From Takifugu bimaculatus (taxonomy: Eukaryota; Chordata; Actinopteri; Tetraodontiformes; Tetraodontidae), in contig CP034992.1 of assembly GCA_004026145.2 (NCBI GenBank), positions 18,081,103 to 18,145,102 of the forward strand: DNA of 64,000 nucleotides, in the 5' to 3' direction. A program made the position numbers and the translations under genes. Each line of letters begins with the position of its first letter. The stretch's first letter is position 1. The notes beneath the pieces were generated by a model. That model made no database searches. It was not told the origin of the DNA and worked only from the letters and a program-made list of their open reading frames with translations. This document shows, one piece after another, positions 1 to 12,800 of this stretch.

Positions 1-1166
1 TCCTTCATCGCTTCAGCCCTGATTAGTGAGAACAGGCTGAGAGCGTCGCAGTCAAACCATACGTGAGTTCTGTTGCAGCGTGGAAGCAAATATTTGAACT
101 TCGTTCCTCCAGGCAAACAAAGCAACACCAGCATGTAGAAATTCCCCAAATGTGCGCTGGCGGAGAGCTGCAGCTTCCTCTCTGCATTCCCCAGATCTTG
201 TAGCACGCTGCGGCGATGAACCGTTGAAACTGTCGGCAGTATTCTCGGGTTGGAAAAGTTACTGGCCTTGATTTAATTCTTCCTCCACCCACTCCGCTGT
301 TGCACAGGGCACCGAACACACGAGTACATCTGAGAGTCAGTTCACCAGAAAAAGCGAGATTTGTCCCTGTAGATCAACACAAACACTTCAGAAATCACCT
401 CCAACTGCAAAGATTTAGCTGAAACACCATTTGAATTTTACATGTAATTACGATTGTAATGACTGTGCAGCAGTGCCGCATCCTGTTTGGTTCCCAGTCT
501 TAATGTCTGATGTGAGGCAGGTGACCATATACAAACACAACGCAGAATCCCGTGAAAGATTGATGGTGTTTACCAGAAGTGGGTCACAGGATACATACAC
601 GATGGAGCAGATCAGGACTGGCCAGAACCAGCCATGCCCGGAACTTTTTCATTTAAAATCTATATTTACAACTAATACCGGTAATATATCAAGAAAGCTG
701 AGCAAATGCTGTTTATTCACAGTACTTAAGTGTGTTTATTAGCAGTAGAAGCACCTTAGTAAATGATTCAGGTCTTTTCAAACACCGAATGCATCAGTTT
801 GTGGATGCTCGGACGGCCCTGCTGCCTCTTTTTATTTATTTTTCAAAACTAGTTGAAAGCCTGTTTGCTAAAACCCCCCAGAGCTGTTTTGCAGACCGAC
901 GCCCCCCAAATTCATCATCAGCTCAAGTGGACTAATGGCTGCCTGAACGGGACTGTGGGACTTCCTCCCATCCGCGTGAACCTGTCGGGGCGGCTGAAAC
1001 GGGTCAGTAACAAACAGCGCCACACCAAAAATGATTCAGCGTTTTCAATTTTATTTCTGCAAATAGGAAAATAGCATTTCTGGTATTCAAAAAACAAAAT
1101 ACTGTATATACAGCCCATGTTCAACCAAAAGCACAGGCGGGAGTGAAAGAGAAACAGAGGAGAGAT

Positions 1167-1266
1167 NNNNNNNNNNNNNNNNNNNNNNNNNNNNNNNNNN
1201 NNNNNNNNNNNNNNNNNNNNNNNNNNNNNNNNNNNNNNNNNNNNNNNNNNNNNNNNNNNNNNNNNN
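1167..1266. other. Assembly gap, 100 N
   Basis: A run of exactly 100 N, the usual placeholder for a scaffold gap of unknown size. Open reading frames crossing it are meaningless. Confidence 0.99.
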
Positions 1267-1877
1267 CCTGTTGCTCATGTTGCGATGTGGAAAACTTGCA
1301 ACACATGCAGCTGTGACAGTTTTCAATACTAATGACAAAGGTCCTTATGTGTAAATGCATTAGAAAATAAACTTTTTGTTGTAGATTTTATGAATGGAAC
1401 GTGCGTGAATTGACACGTGCACGTGCAGTATGTGTAGAAACCAAAAATGGCGCTCAATCGTGGTGCAGTTCAGGATTTGTGCCAGTAGGGGTCAGTGAAA
1501 TCAATGTACTGTAACGTTGAACTGTTTTAATTTTTAAAAATACCGTGTTATTATAATGTTTTAAAGGACTAAACTATATTGACCCGTTTCACCCTTATGC
1601 TGCCACCAGCTTCATTTCTACCTACAGCACTTGTATAGATTTTTAAAGCATATCCCAGAGAATAAATAGAAAGGGTAGATTTTAAACCCAACAGAAGAGA
1701 CGTTGGCATTTGTAGGGAAAGTAACAGCATTAAGGTTTCCTAACATGTTGTTGTGCCTCTGTGCCATGAGAAAACCTGACAAACTCTGACAGAGAAAACT
1801 CTCTTTGTCTGGCCTTTATTGCCTTTGGCAGGCACTGCTTGACTCGCATTTTTTTTAAATGTAGAGGCCCTCTTTTC

Positions 1878-1880
<3 letters not shown>

Positions 1881-1935
<55 letters not shown>
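1881..1935. repeat. (CA)n microsatellite
   Basis: About 27 uninterrupted CA dinucleotides. Cysteine-valine 'proteins' read on the minus strand here are repeat artefacts. Confidence 0.97.
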
Positions 1936-1938
<3 letters not shown>

Positions 1939-2599
1939 TGAGCAGATGTGTAGGACGCTTAGCAAGTTCAGTTCCAGCACAGTGATGAGAGATGGAGCTG
2001 AGATTGATGTGTGGGAGTTTCCAGGTTTAGTCACACTTAATTTTGCCCTGACATGTATTTTTGAACAATGCCAGGACTCCCTGACAGTCAGCAACTTCTG
2101 GGCCTTTTCTGGCCCACGATACTTTGAGTTCAGATTTTGTACATTGCGAAGTTTTGTCCAGGTGAAGATGCGAATGTTCCTTGCGATTTTGCCTTTATTG
2201 ACTGCTGCGGTTGCTGGTTCAACATTAAATTAACACAGATCCCCCTTGAAGATGTGGGGGAAAGTCAAAACATGTGACAAACACTCTCAAAAATGTGTTT
2301 TTGTAGGAAAGACAGCGCCACATTTCTCATGTTTGATGTCCTTTTCAGCAGTGATGCTGTGAGCTGGTCAGTAATGTCAGTAATGTTACACCACAACAAA
2401 ACGTCTCAGTTCGGTTTTCAGAGGGAATATCTGATACTCCTCAACACTGAGTCATCCAGCCTGGAGTATTTTTACAGCCCAGCACATCTGTTTAAAAAAA
2501 AAAAAACAGTTAAATGTGGTTGCTCTGCTTTTTAAACCAGCTCTTTTAGATTGATACTCGCACCAAGTCACGACCTTGGGGTCATTTTATGATTTCTTC

Positions 2600-2894
2600 G
2601 TGTGGAACCGAACCTTGACGCGTTTCATGGGTTGTGTTTGGGCAGCAGATTGTAATTTTTAAACTCCACCCCAGCGAGACTCTCCTCCTCCTCCTCCTCC
2701 TCCTCCTTCCCTTTTCCGTCGGGCTCTGTCCTGCCCTGCCTTCACATTTCTGCGCTCTCTGCGGGGCAGCACACCGGACCTGCGGGCGCGGATCACCGAT
2801 GACCTGCACGCACACTGCCGCGCGTAAGAACGGCACAGATGATGCGTGTTTGGCTTCAGCTGTTCAATGAGACAGAAAACGCGCAGAAAAAGAG
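2600..2894 (+). promoter_or_regulatory. itga5: Probable itga5 promoter / 5' UTR
   Basis: This is the segment directly before the itga5 start codon. It becomes GC-rich and CpG-containing around 2750-2830 and carries a run of CTC triplets at about 2685-2708, a GA/CT tract often found near vertebrate transcription starts. No clear TATA box is visible. The transcription start cannot be placed from sequence alone. Confidence 0.4.
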
Positions 2895-3778
2895 ATGGAC
2901 ATAGTTCGTGGACTTTTCTCTTGCCGGCCCCGGGGTGGATGTTGTCGGCGCGCCGTGTGGTGTGTACCTGTAGTGGCGCTTCTGCTGCGTCTTTGCGCGG
3001 CGTTTAACTTGGATGAGCAGCAACGCGTCGTTTTCAGCGGACAGCGGGGAAGTTATTTCGGCTACTCGGTGGAGTTTTTCAACAACTCATCCAGGTAGGG
3101 GCTGCTCACGTTTTTACAAACCGCCCCTTACGCATTCGGTTGAGACATGTGCTGCTGGTGTGTTGCGTAAAAGACTTTTAATCAATATTAATCAACAGAA
3201 AACTGCGGGCGCATCAACGCAAAAAGCATCAACAAAATCTAGCAAACCACGCTGCTGGAATCATCTCATAACGAGGAAGAATATTAGAAGGTCTCTGATT
3301 GCAGTCGGATTAAGGTTTAAAGGGATCTTAAACTCAAAAATGACCCCGTCAAAGGGGTTTCTGAGGTCATATTCAGCTCACTGTTGCTACACACGAGTAA
3401 TCAGCTGATCACATGTAAGCACAAACACCAGGATGACAGAATATCAATAAGAAAACATGAAATTTGGATTTTCTGTCTCGTATGAAGAAAGGGATCCTGG
3501 ACATTTGGTATTAAAGTATTTTTAATTTTATGGAAAACTTTTTATGGGTAAACTATGTCTTCCATATCATCTATTTACTTGATTGATTGATTGCTAGATG
3601 TGCAGGGATTAAACCAGGTTATCAGTCTGTTTACTTAACCAATTTTAACTAATCAGAACTTTTAGCATTTTTCAATATCTTGACACCTTTGACTCTCTGT
3701 CCCTCTATCTCAGGGTCTCTCTGTCTCTGTCTGTCTCTCTCTCTGTCTCTCTCTCTCACACACACACGTGCACACGCG

Positions 3779-3809
<31 letters not shown>

Positions 3810-6800
3810 TCCCTGGATTCCGGCCCCAGTTTGATTGAAAACAGCCACATTGCGTGACTCAGATAAAGGGTTTTAACCTGATGTCCTGAATATGAACTAA
3901 CGAGACAGAAGGAGGTGACGAGCTGCTGCGCAAGACCAGACACACTCTTTTATTTACAAAGATGTCTCTATGGTACACAAGAAAACTGGGGCTTTACAAA
4001 AGGACTTGGTCGTGGAGGAACAGAGACATGGTGTAGTCAGGGGTTCTAGGATGGGGAGGACCCTGAGGTTCCTCATGTGGGCATGTGATGCTCCTTCTGG
4101 GATGATCGTGGTTCAGATTTGATCTGAGAAGCTTTCAGAACTGCTGTCATATAAAGAACTTGTGACACACAGACGGAGAAGGAGCCAGAGTTACCGCCTT
4201 CTGTCATCTCTGTTGGGCTGTAGATGTGAGACTAGATGTGATTAATGCTATATAACGTAATCTCGGGCAAAAGTCAAGCAGAATCGCTTGTCACACTCTA
4301 TTGAAGACAAATGTTTTCAACACTAACTTTTGAAAATACCCTCTGAAGCAGTAAAGGAGAAATTAGTAAATTGATTCCTCCAAGAATGTGTGATGACACT
4401 GCTGGAACACAGAATGTTGCATAGTTCCGCCTCTTGCAGCGGTCAAATACCTTCTCAGCCAGCTGTTCGCAGCTGTCAGAGCTGTGCGACCCCCGTCTGA
4501 GGACTCAGCGTATGATAAAAACAGCAACCTCAGGCTTGTCATCTGCTGCTTCTTCTGTGACAGAGCAGTTATCAGAGTTATCATAACCTGTTGGTCAACA
4601 GAACACTGGACCACGTTTGCTAGCTGCTCCTCTACCTGTGCAGATTATTGCTGTTCCAGTTGTATCTTATCAGCCGTGTCTCAGCTTTCTACTGCTAACA
4701 GTGGATTAGACTGAGCCTAAGATGATCTCCATTTGCCTAACTAAGCTTGCTGATGTTAGAGAACATATTTTCCAGCAATTGCAGGTTGAGTTTTCTCCAT
4801 TTTGTAGCCATTAGACCCCCGTTAGTCTGGGTGCAGCAAACTCACAAGACTAATATTCCTGTTGGAAATTGCCGCGAGAGTATTCCATCGTGATCCTTGT
4901 CTGGTTGTGCACAAACAATGCAGTTGGAAAAGGATCCGGAATGATTTGGGTCTGCTGACGGGATTGCCCGTCCATGCTGTCATGCATTCTCCCAATTACC
5001 AGATTGTTCGTCTGAGGGGAGCCTTGTTAAAGTTGCTTACCGCCATCTCTGTTGGCCCTCAACACGAGTGTGAACTTTACGTTGGGACAGAGTAACATGC
5101 ATTTTCATGGCCCACCTTCTCAATCAGAATCTTAAACCAGAAATTAAATTCAGTCTGTGTGTAAACTGTTGTTGATACCAACTATAATCTAAGAAATGTG
5201 ATGTTTTTAAGTATGACCACATTGATAGCAATTATGCTAATGTGGCCCTTGTGTGACTTACATAGCTGTAATAAATAGTCGTTCTTGAGTTACATGAATA
5301 TTCTCGATTCACCTTAAATCTCACCAACCTCTTTATTAAATGTAAAGAGTGAAACACTGAGGTTTCCACCACAGTTCCACAGTAAAGTCATCCCAGCCAT
5401 AACTGTGCCTCAGTCGGTCACAGGCAGAATCTGGACAGCTACTGTAAAAGTGTGGTATTTCACTCAGAGTTAATATTTATCTTTGTAATTCAGGCTTTAG
5501 TTCATGCAAACACAAGATAAATTAGAGTTATTTCATTCTTGGCCACCCACTGATGTACTATTCATAAACCAAACACAGCAGATAGATATCTGTCTCATTT
5601 ATTATTACAGCTACTACAACAACCTCGATTAAAATCACTACTTTCCAGTTATTCTCTCCTGAATTGAAGTTGTTTTCATGACCCTCTGCCACTTTTATGA
5701 TGTCACATTAAGAGGCAAACAACACACACACACATTATTACATTTAATCAATGTTAGCCGGATAAATAGTGTTTTGAAGAAATGAAGTAGAACCTAACAA
5801 AGTAGGATTCACCAGCCCATAAATCCTCCCTCACAAATTACATGTTCCATCCTTGACCTCGCTGCACCTCCATATCATCTCCCGTTGAGCAGATGTTTGT
5901 GCCAATTTGAAGCAAAGGAATTCTTATTGCAGGTCTCAACGCAAGCGTCCGTCGTCACGATGCTGCACATTAACTGCATTTTATTAACTTACAAATCCAC
6001 ACATGCAGAGATCATAGGGAGTGGCTAAAGGCTCCAAGTCCTGGGCTGCTTGAATAGAAAGCCACTAAAAGCCCACACTGATGTCAGAGGAGGAGCTGTG
6101 GAGTGAGAGGTTTATAAGGAAAACTCATCCAGCCATGTAAATATTCATCCTCTGCATTCCAGACTATTTGAGGGAAGGGGATCACAGAGTCTGCCTGATA
6201 TCTGCTAATGTCATCAGTCACCACTGTCTTCAGTTTCCCTGAGCACTCCCCCCAGAAACCTTAAAAGCATCACCAAAGTAATGCTGCAGAAACAGTCACA
6301 CACTCACAGAGACAGCCATCAACTGAGGGAGTGCATGAATCTTTCTTACCTTCATTATGGTTCCAACCATAAAATGTGTACATTTTTAGTGCAAACCTGG
6401 TTGTTTAAGAATGAAAAACAATGGTGATTTTTTCATCATTTTAAACCCGGGGGACGACTTTTATCCTTTCGGCTGCATACACCAGCACGATTTGTCCAAA
6501 ATAAGAAGCTGTGTAGAGCTCCTATTATTTCCTCCTTTCTGCTTAGTTTCAGTATTTTGATCGGTGCTCCCAAGGCCAACACCAGCCAGCCCGACATTGT
6601 GGAAGGAGGAGCTGTGTATTTGTGTCCGTGGAGCCAGACCAACTGCAGCATTGTCAACTTTGACACGGAAGGTAGGCTGTCTCCTTAAGGGAGAACTAAC
6701 GCTTATTTCCCTTTGGAGCCAAACTGTACCTTCGAATCCCAGAGTCAGGATTTTCCTCACCCTCATATAGTGACTTTCAGTGTTCCAGGGTACAGAACTG

Positions 6801-9800
6801 AACCTTGAGACAGAGTCGTGCCGTAGAATCGCGCGTGTGGCCAACTGACCATAAAAGTGGTTGAAGAAGCAGGAGGCAGCGTCCTGACTGACACTCCTGT
6901 GTTTGACCCTCAGGTCAAAAGTGCAGCTCCCTGCCTCCTTTGAACAGTTATAGTTAATTCCATATGGTCACAACCTCTGTTACAAATCTGCCCCGTGATA
7001 AAAGGAAATACTCTGGAAAGAAAGGTCTCGCTGCTTCGCTGCAGCTCCTGATCCAGCCGCTCTCTCCTTCCCTCGAATTCAGCCTTTGATGCCTCTGCTG
7101 TGTTTTAATGGTGGTCGAGGACGGGGAGGTCTCCACTTTGGGTCGCGGGCCGCTTACACTATTTGCAGAAAGCTTTGATTTCCTGTCGGCCTCCAACCCA
7201 GAGTTTGTGCTGTTTAATTAGGTCCGAGTCATTACAGGGACGAGGACCCCAGAGGGCCCGGACTGCCCCGAGCTCTGCGAGCAAAATAATCGCGTTCATC
7301 ACAACTGCAGGAAGCGATAAGGACCACCGTTTGAGGATCACAGGGCCTAAATGATTGCACACTAACATGCCAATATAAACTGGCAGTTTCTGGAGCTGCG
7401 TGCACAAGCGCACACCTACGGTCTGTTTACCGACCGTGTCTGCCGACTGCGTCTGGATGAGGAGCAGAAGGAGATATTTCAGCCCTTCCTTCCCCTCACT
7501 AGTCTTGGATTTCCCATGAGAGGGTTCAGGGCTCGCCGTGTGTTTGTAGACGCTGCCCAGATGCTCGTTAACCCAACAGGCACGCCAAGTGGTAGCAACA
7601 CACAGCAGACGGGACGGGCAGGAAACATGCCATGTGCGCGTGCTTCAGCTGGGAAGGCAGGATTCACTCAAGGCTTTGAGGGCGGTGACGACTTTTCAAG
7701 GATGCTGGATGAGGGGTGGTGACTGTTTTGTTGAAAGGAAATTGGTTTTTACTAAGAAGAGACAATGATCAATGACTAAAATAAAATAGAAATTAAAAAT
7801 TTGGCACACGTGCACCCAGTCGCGCACACTCGCCTGTGGCATCCTGCCAGGGCCTCTCGTCAGAACAGACCCCGACACATGAAGGAAGAGTGCAGGAAGC
7901 GTCTTCATAAAAGCTCTGGCGCCTCCAAAATTCCTGCACCGATTTCTCATTTTTTCTGTTAAAATGTGGTTTCGTTTCAGCATTCAGGAAACCTTTTTGG
8001 AATGCGTTTTTCCCCTTTTTTCTCTTCCAGGTGATCGGTATTTCTATATAAATGATGTGAACACTCAGGTTGAGTTCAAGTCCCGTCAGTGGTTTGGTGC
8101 TACAGTCCGTTCCCATGGTAACCGCATCCTGGTAAGAATAAGTGAGCGTGCCACCAGAGACGCTCATCTTCCATCAGAAACCAGCAGGATTTTAATGGAG
8201 AGCTTAACACCTCATTATTAGCCGCGATTGCGCAGCCTAATTTTTGACATTTCAACCTTTTTTCTTCCATTTTAAAATGCGAGGTGTCCTCTTTGCTTCC
8301 CAGGCTTGTGCTCCCAGGTATTACTGGAGGACCGAACACAACACACCTTTTGCTGATGTTACTGGAACGTGCTTCCTCTCAGTGGACAGCCTGAAAACAT
8401 TTGTGGAGTTCGCCCCCTGCCGGACAGGTGAGTTACTGCAACGATCAAACATATCCTCAAGATAATACACAGAAGGGGCAGGATCGCTTACAGAGGCAAC
8501 AGTGCACAGAGCAGCCTGCGTCCCTCAAATGGAGGCAGTCACGCTGGAGATTGCTTCAGCTTTCACTTTTCCTGATTGTTTATTAGCGTTTCTCATGTTT
8601 TGTGCTGCTCGCTGCAGAACGGCATGGACCTGCTGGACAGGGCTATTGTCAGGGGGGCTTTAGCGCAGACTTTACCAAGGTAAGAAAAACACTGACGGGA
8701 GTTTTCCTAGGAGCTTGCATGTTCTCCCGTCTCGATTAGCAGAGATTGTTTGAAGTGCTCGGTGACACGAACGCTCCTCAGCTCGGGCCGCTGCTGTGTG
8801 TTGCAGGACGGGAGGGTCGTGCTCGGGGGACCCGGCAGCTTTTACTGGCAAGGTGAGTGCTCAAGAATGTGGAACCGCCTGGGTTTTCTGAAGCCAAGGA
8901 AAAGGCGCTGAAAGCTACGACGGCCAACAGTTGACCTTTAACCTTTCTATGAAACACCGTTCCCGCAGGTCAGCTGATATCAGCCACCACAGAGGAGATC
9001 GTCAAAGCCTACTACCCATCCTACTTCCTGCTCTCTGTCGACGGGCAGATTCAGACCAGACAGGTGGAGGGCAGCTACGACGACAGTTACCTAGGTGAGT
9101 CAGTTATTATGGGCTGTCAGCTTCTTGGTCCTACTACTCACAAACTGCTTCCACCTAAAATCACGATGGAGCAATTTGTAGTCTTCTATGAGCTATTTTT
9201 TCCATTTCATTTCCATATTTTGTTGGATTTGTGAAATAGCTGCGTAAACTGTGAAACAGAAGTCAACCCAAAGATCGTAGCCTGACTTTGAACCCGTGCC
9301 TCCGTGCACGTCTGTCCTGCAGGTTACTCTGTGGCTGCTGGGGAGTTCAGCGGGGATGGTGAAGAAGGTGAGGGTCATATTTACAGTACAGGGAACCAGC
9401 GTGCATGGATGGGTCCAGAGTTTAGTGACCCCTGAGCGCCTCTGTCAGTTATTCATCAGTTATTCTCACACCATGTGTCAATCATGCATTAATGTTAACA
9501 GATGCACACAAATGAAGAAGGTATGTGTTTTCACTCTGTTAAATATTTGTTCTTTTCTTCCCTCGGAGCAGATTTCGTCACAGGAGTCCCAAAAGGACTC
9601 ATGCTGTATGGTTTAGTAAGTGACCCGCATGTTTTGCTAGCACAGAATTCTACATACAGGATAGTGCACGTGCAATAACTAGAGCTGCAGAATGAACCAT
9701 CGTAGCTTTGAGATGTTCACACGTTCCGATCAACAGTGATGTCGCCCGTCTCGTCGTAGGTGTCCGTGTTAAGTGGAAGGGATCTGAAGTCTCTGATCAA

Positions 9801-12800
9801 CCTCACAGGGGAGCAGGTATGTCCAGTGGACATTGTCCAGATGAGACTCTTGCATTAGGTGGGGGGTGGGATGAAGGAATTTGCCCTGTGGAGAGGAGGG
9901 GCAAAGGTGTAGCTTACAGTATGCACAGCTCATGGGCTCCTAAAGCTGCAAATCAAACCCAGAAACAGCAGGCTACAAAGACGCTCGACTCGTATTGGTT
10001 CAGCATGTGCTGTTGCACTGGAGGGGTAGGGGTGGGGGGGGGTTGTGACAGCCCTGGCCAGACTCTGGGAAAATAGAATTGGCGGAAACTTGCTCACCTT
10101 AAAGATGTGCTTGCAATTTCAGCACCTATATTAAAGCACGTGGAGCCAGAGAGGATTCTCTTCTGGTCACAAATAGTTCTTCTTTTTCTGTTTTAGTGAA
10201 TCTGATGTCAGTTTGAGGCTTAGGGGGGGATCTGATTCTCTTTCTGAACGTTTGGACTGTTTGACTCGAGTCAGCTGCAAAAACACACCCGAGAGACTTT
10301 ATGCAACAGCCGCTGGCGTCTGGCTGAATGAAACTGAAACTGTTGCCATTTTTATGCTCTTCAGCAGCAGATCTGTTCAGCTGGGCTTTTTGTCCTAACT
10401 ACACATTCAGATTGTTCAGTTTATTCTCCAGCTGACACCACAGTACTATAAGATCAGGGGTCTGCTATTAAGACTGAGCCCCAGAATGATTATTAGAGTT
10501 ATCATTAATAATAATGACAATAATTACAATACTAGGTTTGGACCCTCAAGGTCACTTTAAAGGGTAAAAATGGAGAACACATGGGAAAAGGTTCATTTTT
10601 TGTGTTTATTTCCTGTTTATGCCCAGTCCCACGTTGATCTATTTTGATGTGTTTTAGAATGATACGACAGGATGTGGCGTGCACTTCTATAATAGTTGCG
10701 GTGTGTAGTGGTGAGCTGTTGTTTCTATAGAATGACTACCATGCCTGATGAAGCGCTTCATCCATCAGTAAACAACAATGAGTCTCTTGTTTTGGTTCCA
10801 TATAATTACAGCACTTTTGTTTGATTGTAGCTGGTGGTTAGCATTAGCTAAATAAATGTCGAGCTGAGGAGTGTGAAAACCGAACTGTTCAGTGTTTTCC
10901 TGCCTTGCTGCTCTCACCTGTGGCCAGATGAACATTCCAGAGGTTTAGATTTTACAGGATATGTTGATCCTGTTTCTGAGAGTGCTCGGCCGACCTCCAC
11001 CATGTTATCAAAGGGAATTACAGCAGAACCTTGTTCTGAGCCACTTACAGTGTGCTGGTACAACCAGGTTTACACGTGTGAAAACACAGAGTCGCTGCTA
11101 AAGCAGAAACCTTCATCTTTTCTTGTGTGAGGGTGTGTGAGACCTCTACACCCAGACCCCCGGCCTCTCCGAGTTCACAGAAGCTCTAACAGAGCTTTGT
11201 GGAGCAGAGGAGGAGACAGAGGGGACCGAGTAGGACAACCTCCGTGAATGATACAAAACAGAAAAGGAGAAAATTGAGAGGGTGAAAGAAAATTAAAGCA
11301 AAGATGTAAGCACATTGGTGTGATTACAGGCTAACTGAGTCACGTTTCTAATGTCTTCCAGATGGGCTCCTACTTTGGCTACGCAGTGGCAGCAACTGAC
11401 ATCAACAACGACGGGTGAGGGACCAGAGTAACACGGGACAGATGACGGTGGCAGTAGTGGTGGGACTGTGATGTGAAGCGTAGGCTTTGAGGGACAGAGA
11501 GTAAACAAGGCAGTACTGGAAGTTTCCCACACATCAGTCAGCTGTTCTCATCTAGAAGCTCTTACTTTTGCTGCCCCCAAGGTTGCTCTAACCATCTGCT
11601 TTAGCTCTCATTTGTAGAACAAGACCATGTTCTCTCCTCATCTGCGTTCATGCAGGAAAATGGAACCCATTAAACTGAAGCTGTTATAGATTATTATCAT
11701 CATTATGATTATTGTGTGTTTGTGTATTCTAGTCTCATTTCTCCTCCATCCATCTTCTTTCACACCACTTGTCTCCTGTATTTGTTTACCTCTCCAGTCT
11801 GGACGACCTCTTGGTGGGAGCTCCCATGTTCATGCGTCACGGATCCAGCTGCCGCCTGGAGGAGCTGGGTAAAGTTTATGTGTACCTTCAGAAGGGCCCG
11901 CTGCTGCTGGAGCCCAGTCAGTCCCACCTGATGGGTAAACAGGCGTACGGCAGGTTCGGCAGCTCGCTGGCTCCGCTGGGTGACCTCAACCAGGATGGAT
12001 TTAATGGTATGTGAGCAGAACGCTGCAGCACTTTCGGCCAGGCCTGGTGTTGTTTGCTAAAGAAAATATGGTTTTACACACGTCAAAGATTGGCTTTGTT
12101 TGATTATACAGTATCCAACTTTTAACTTCTCCTTTTTCTGGGTTGTTTATCACCAGATGTGGCCATTGGCTGCCCCTACGGAGGAGACGACCAGCAAGGA
12201 CTGGTCCTGATCTATAATGGCCGTTCTGGAGGCCTGATGGACACCCCCACTCAGACCCTCTCTGGCCAGTGGGCTTTCAGCTCTTTCCCGGCCAACTTCG
12301 GCTTTGCCCTGCGGGGCAACACAGACCTCGATCATAACGGGTACCCAGGTACTGCAGACGACTGTCGGGTCTCATTCGTCCATGAACATTGGCAACCTGC
12401 CGTGAACTCACTTTAGCTTCTTGCAGATCTGATTGTTGGTGCGTTTGGTGTCGATAAAGCGGTGCTCTACAGGTACGTTACACTAAACAATGTTATTGAC
12501 GGATCGGATGTGGAATCTTCTTGTTTTCCTACTCATTCCTGGCCTTGCTGTCACTCAGGGCTCGGCCTATCGTGAGCGTCAGTGCGTCCCTGACTGTGCA
12601 GCCGACCCTGTTTAACCAGGAGGAGAAGACCTGCGAGCTCCTCACTGGAACAGGCCCCATAGCTGTGTCTTGGTATGGGTGGAAATATCTGCCTTTGAAA
12701 CATACATTTCCATCAGGAGATTATATGTATTCCATGTTTATATAAAGGCCCCCAACCTACAGTATTCAGCGTCATCACAGCAATATTTTTACAGTCAAAG

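Larger units (their letters stand above)
1..2894. other. Upstream region without a recognised gene
   Basis: Both strands contain only short open stretches with no recognisable domain, splice-bounded exon or conserved motif. The region holds an assembly gap and a (CA)n microsatellite, listed separately. Its last few hundred bases presumably carry the itga5 promoter and 5' UTR. No 3' end of a preceding gene could be identified. Confidence 0.6.

Noticed and set aside
1087..1360. Open frames crossing 1167-1266
   Set aside because: They run through the N gap.
6720..6760. tRNA B-box-like sequence (CTTCGAATCCC)
   Set aside because: No A box or cloverleaf pairing could be found at the expected distance upstream.
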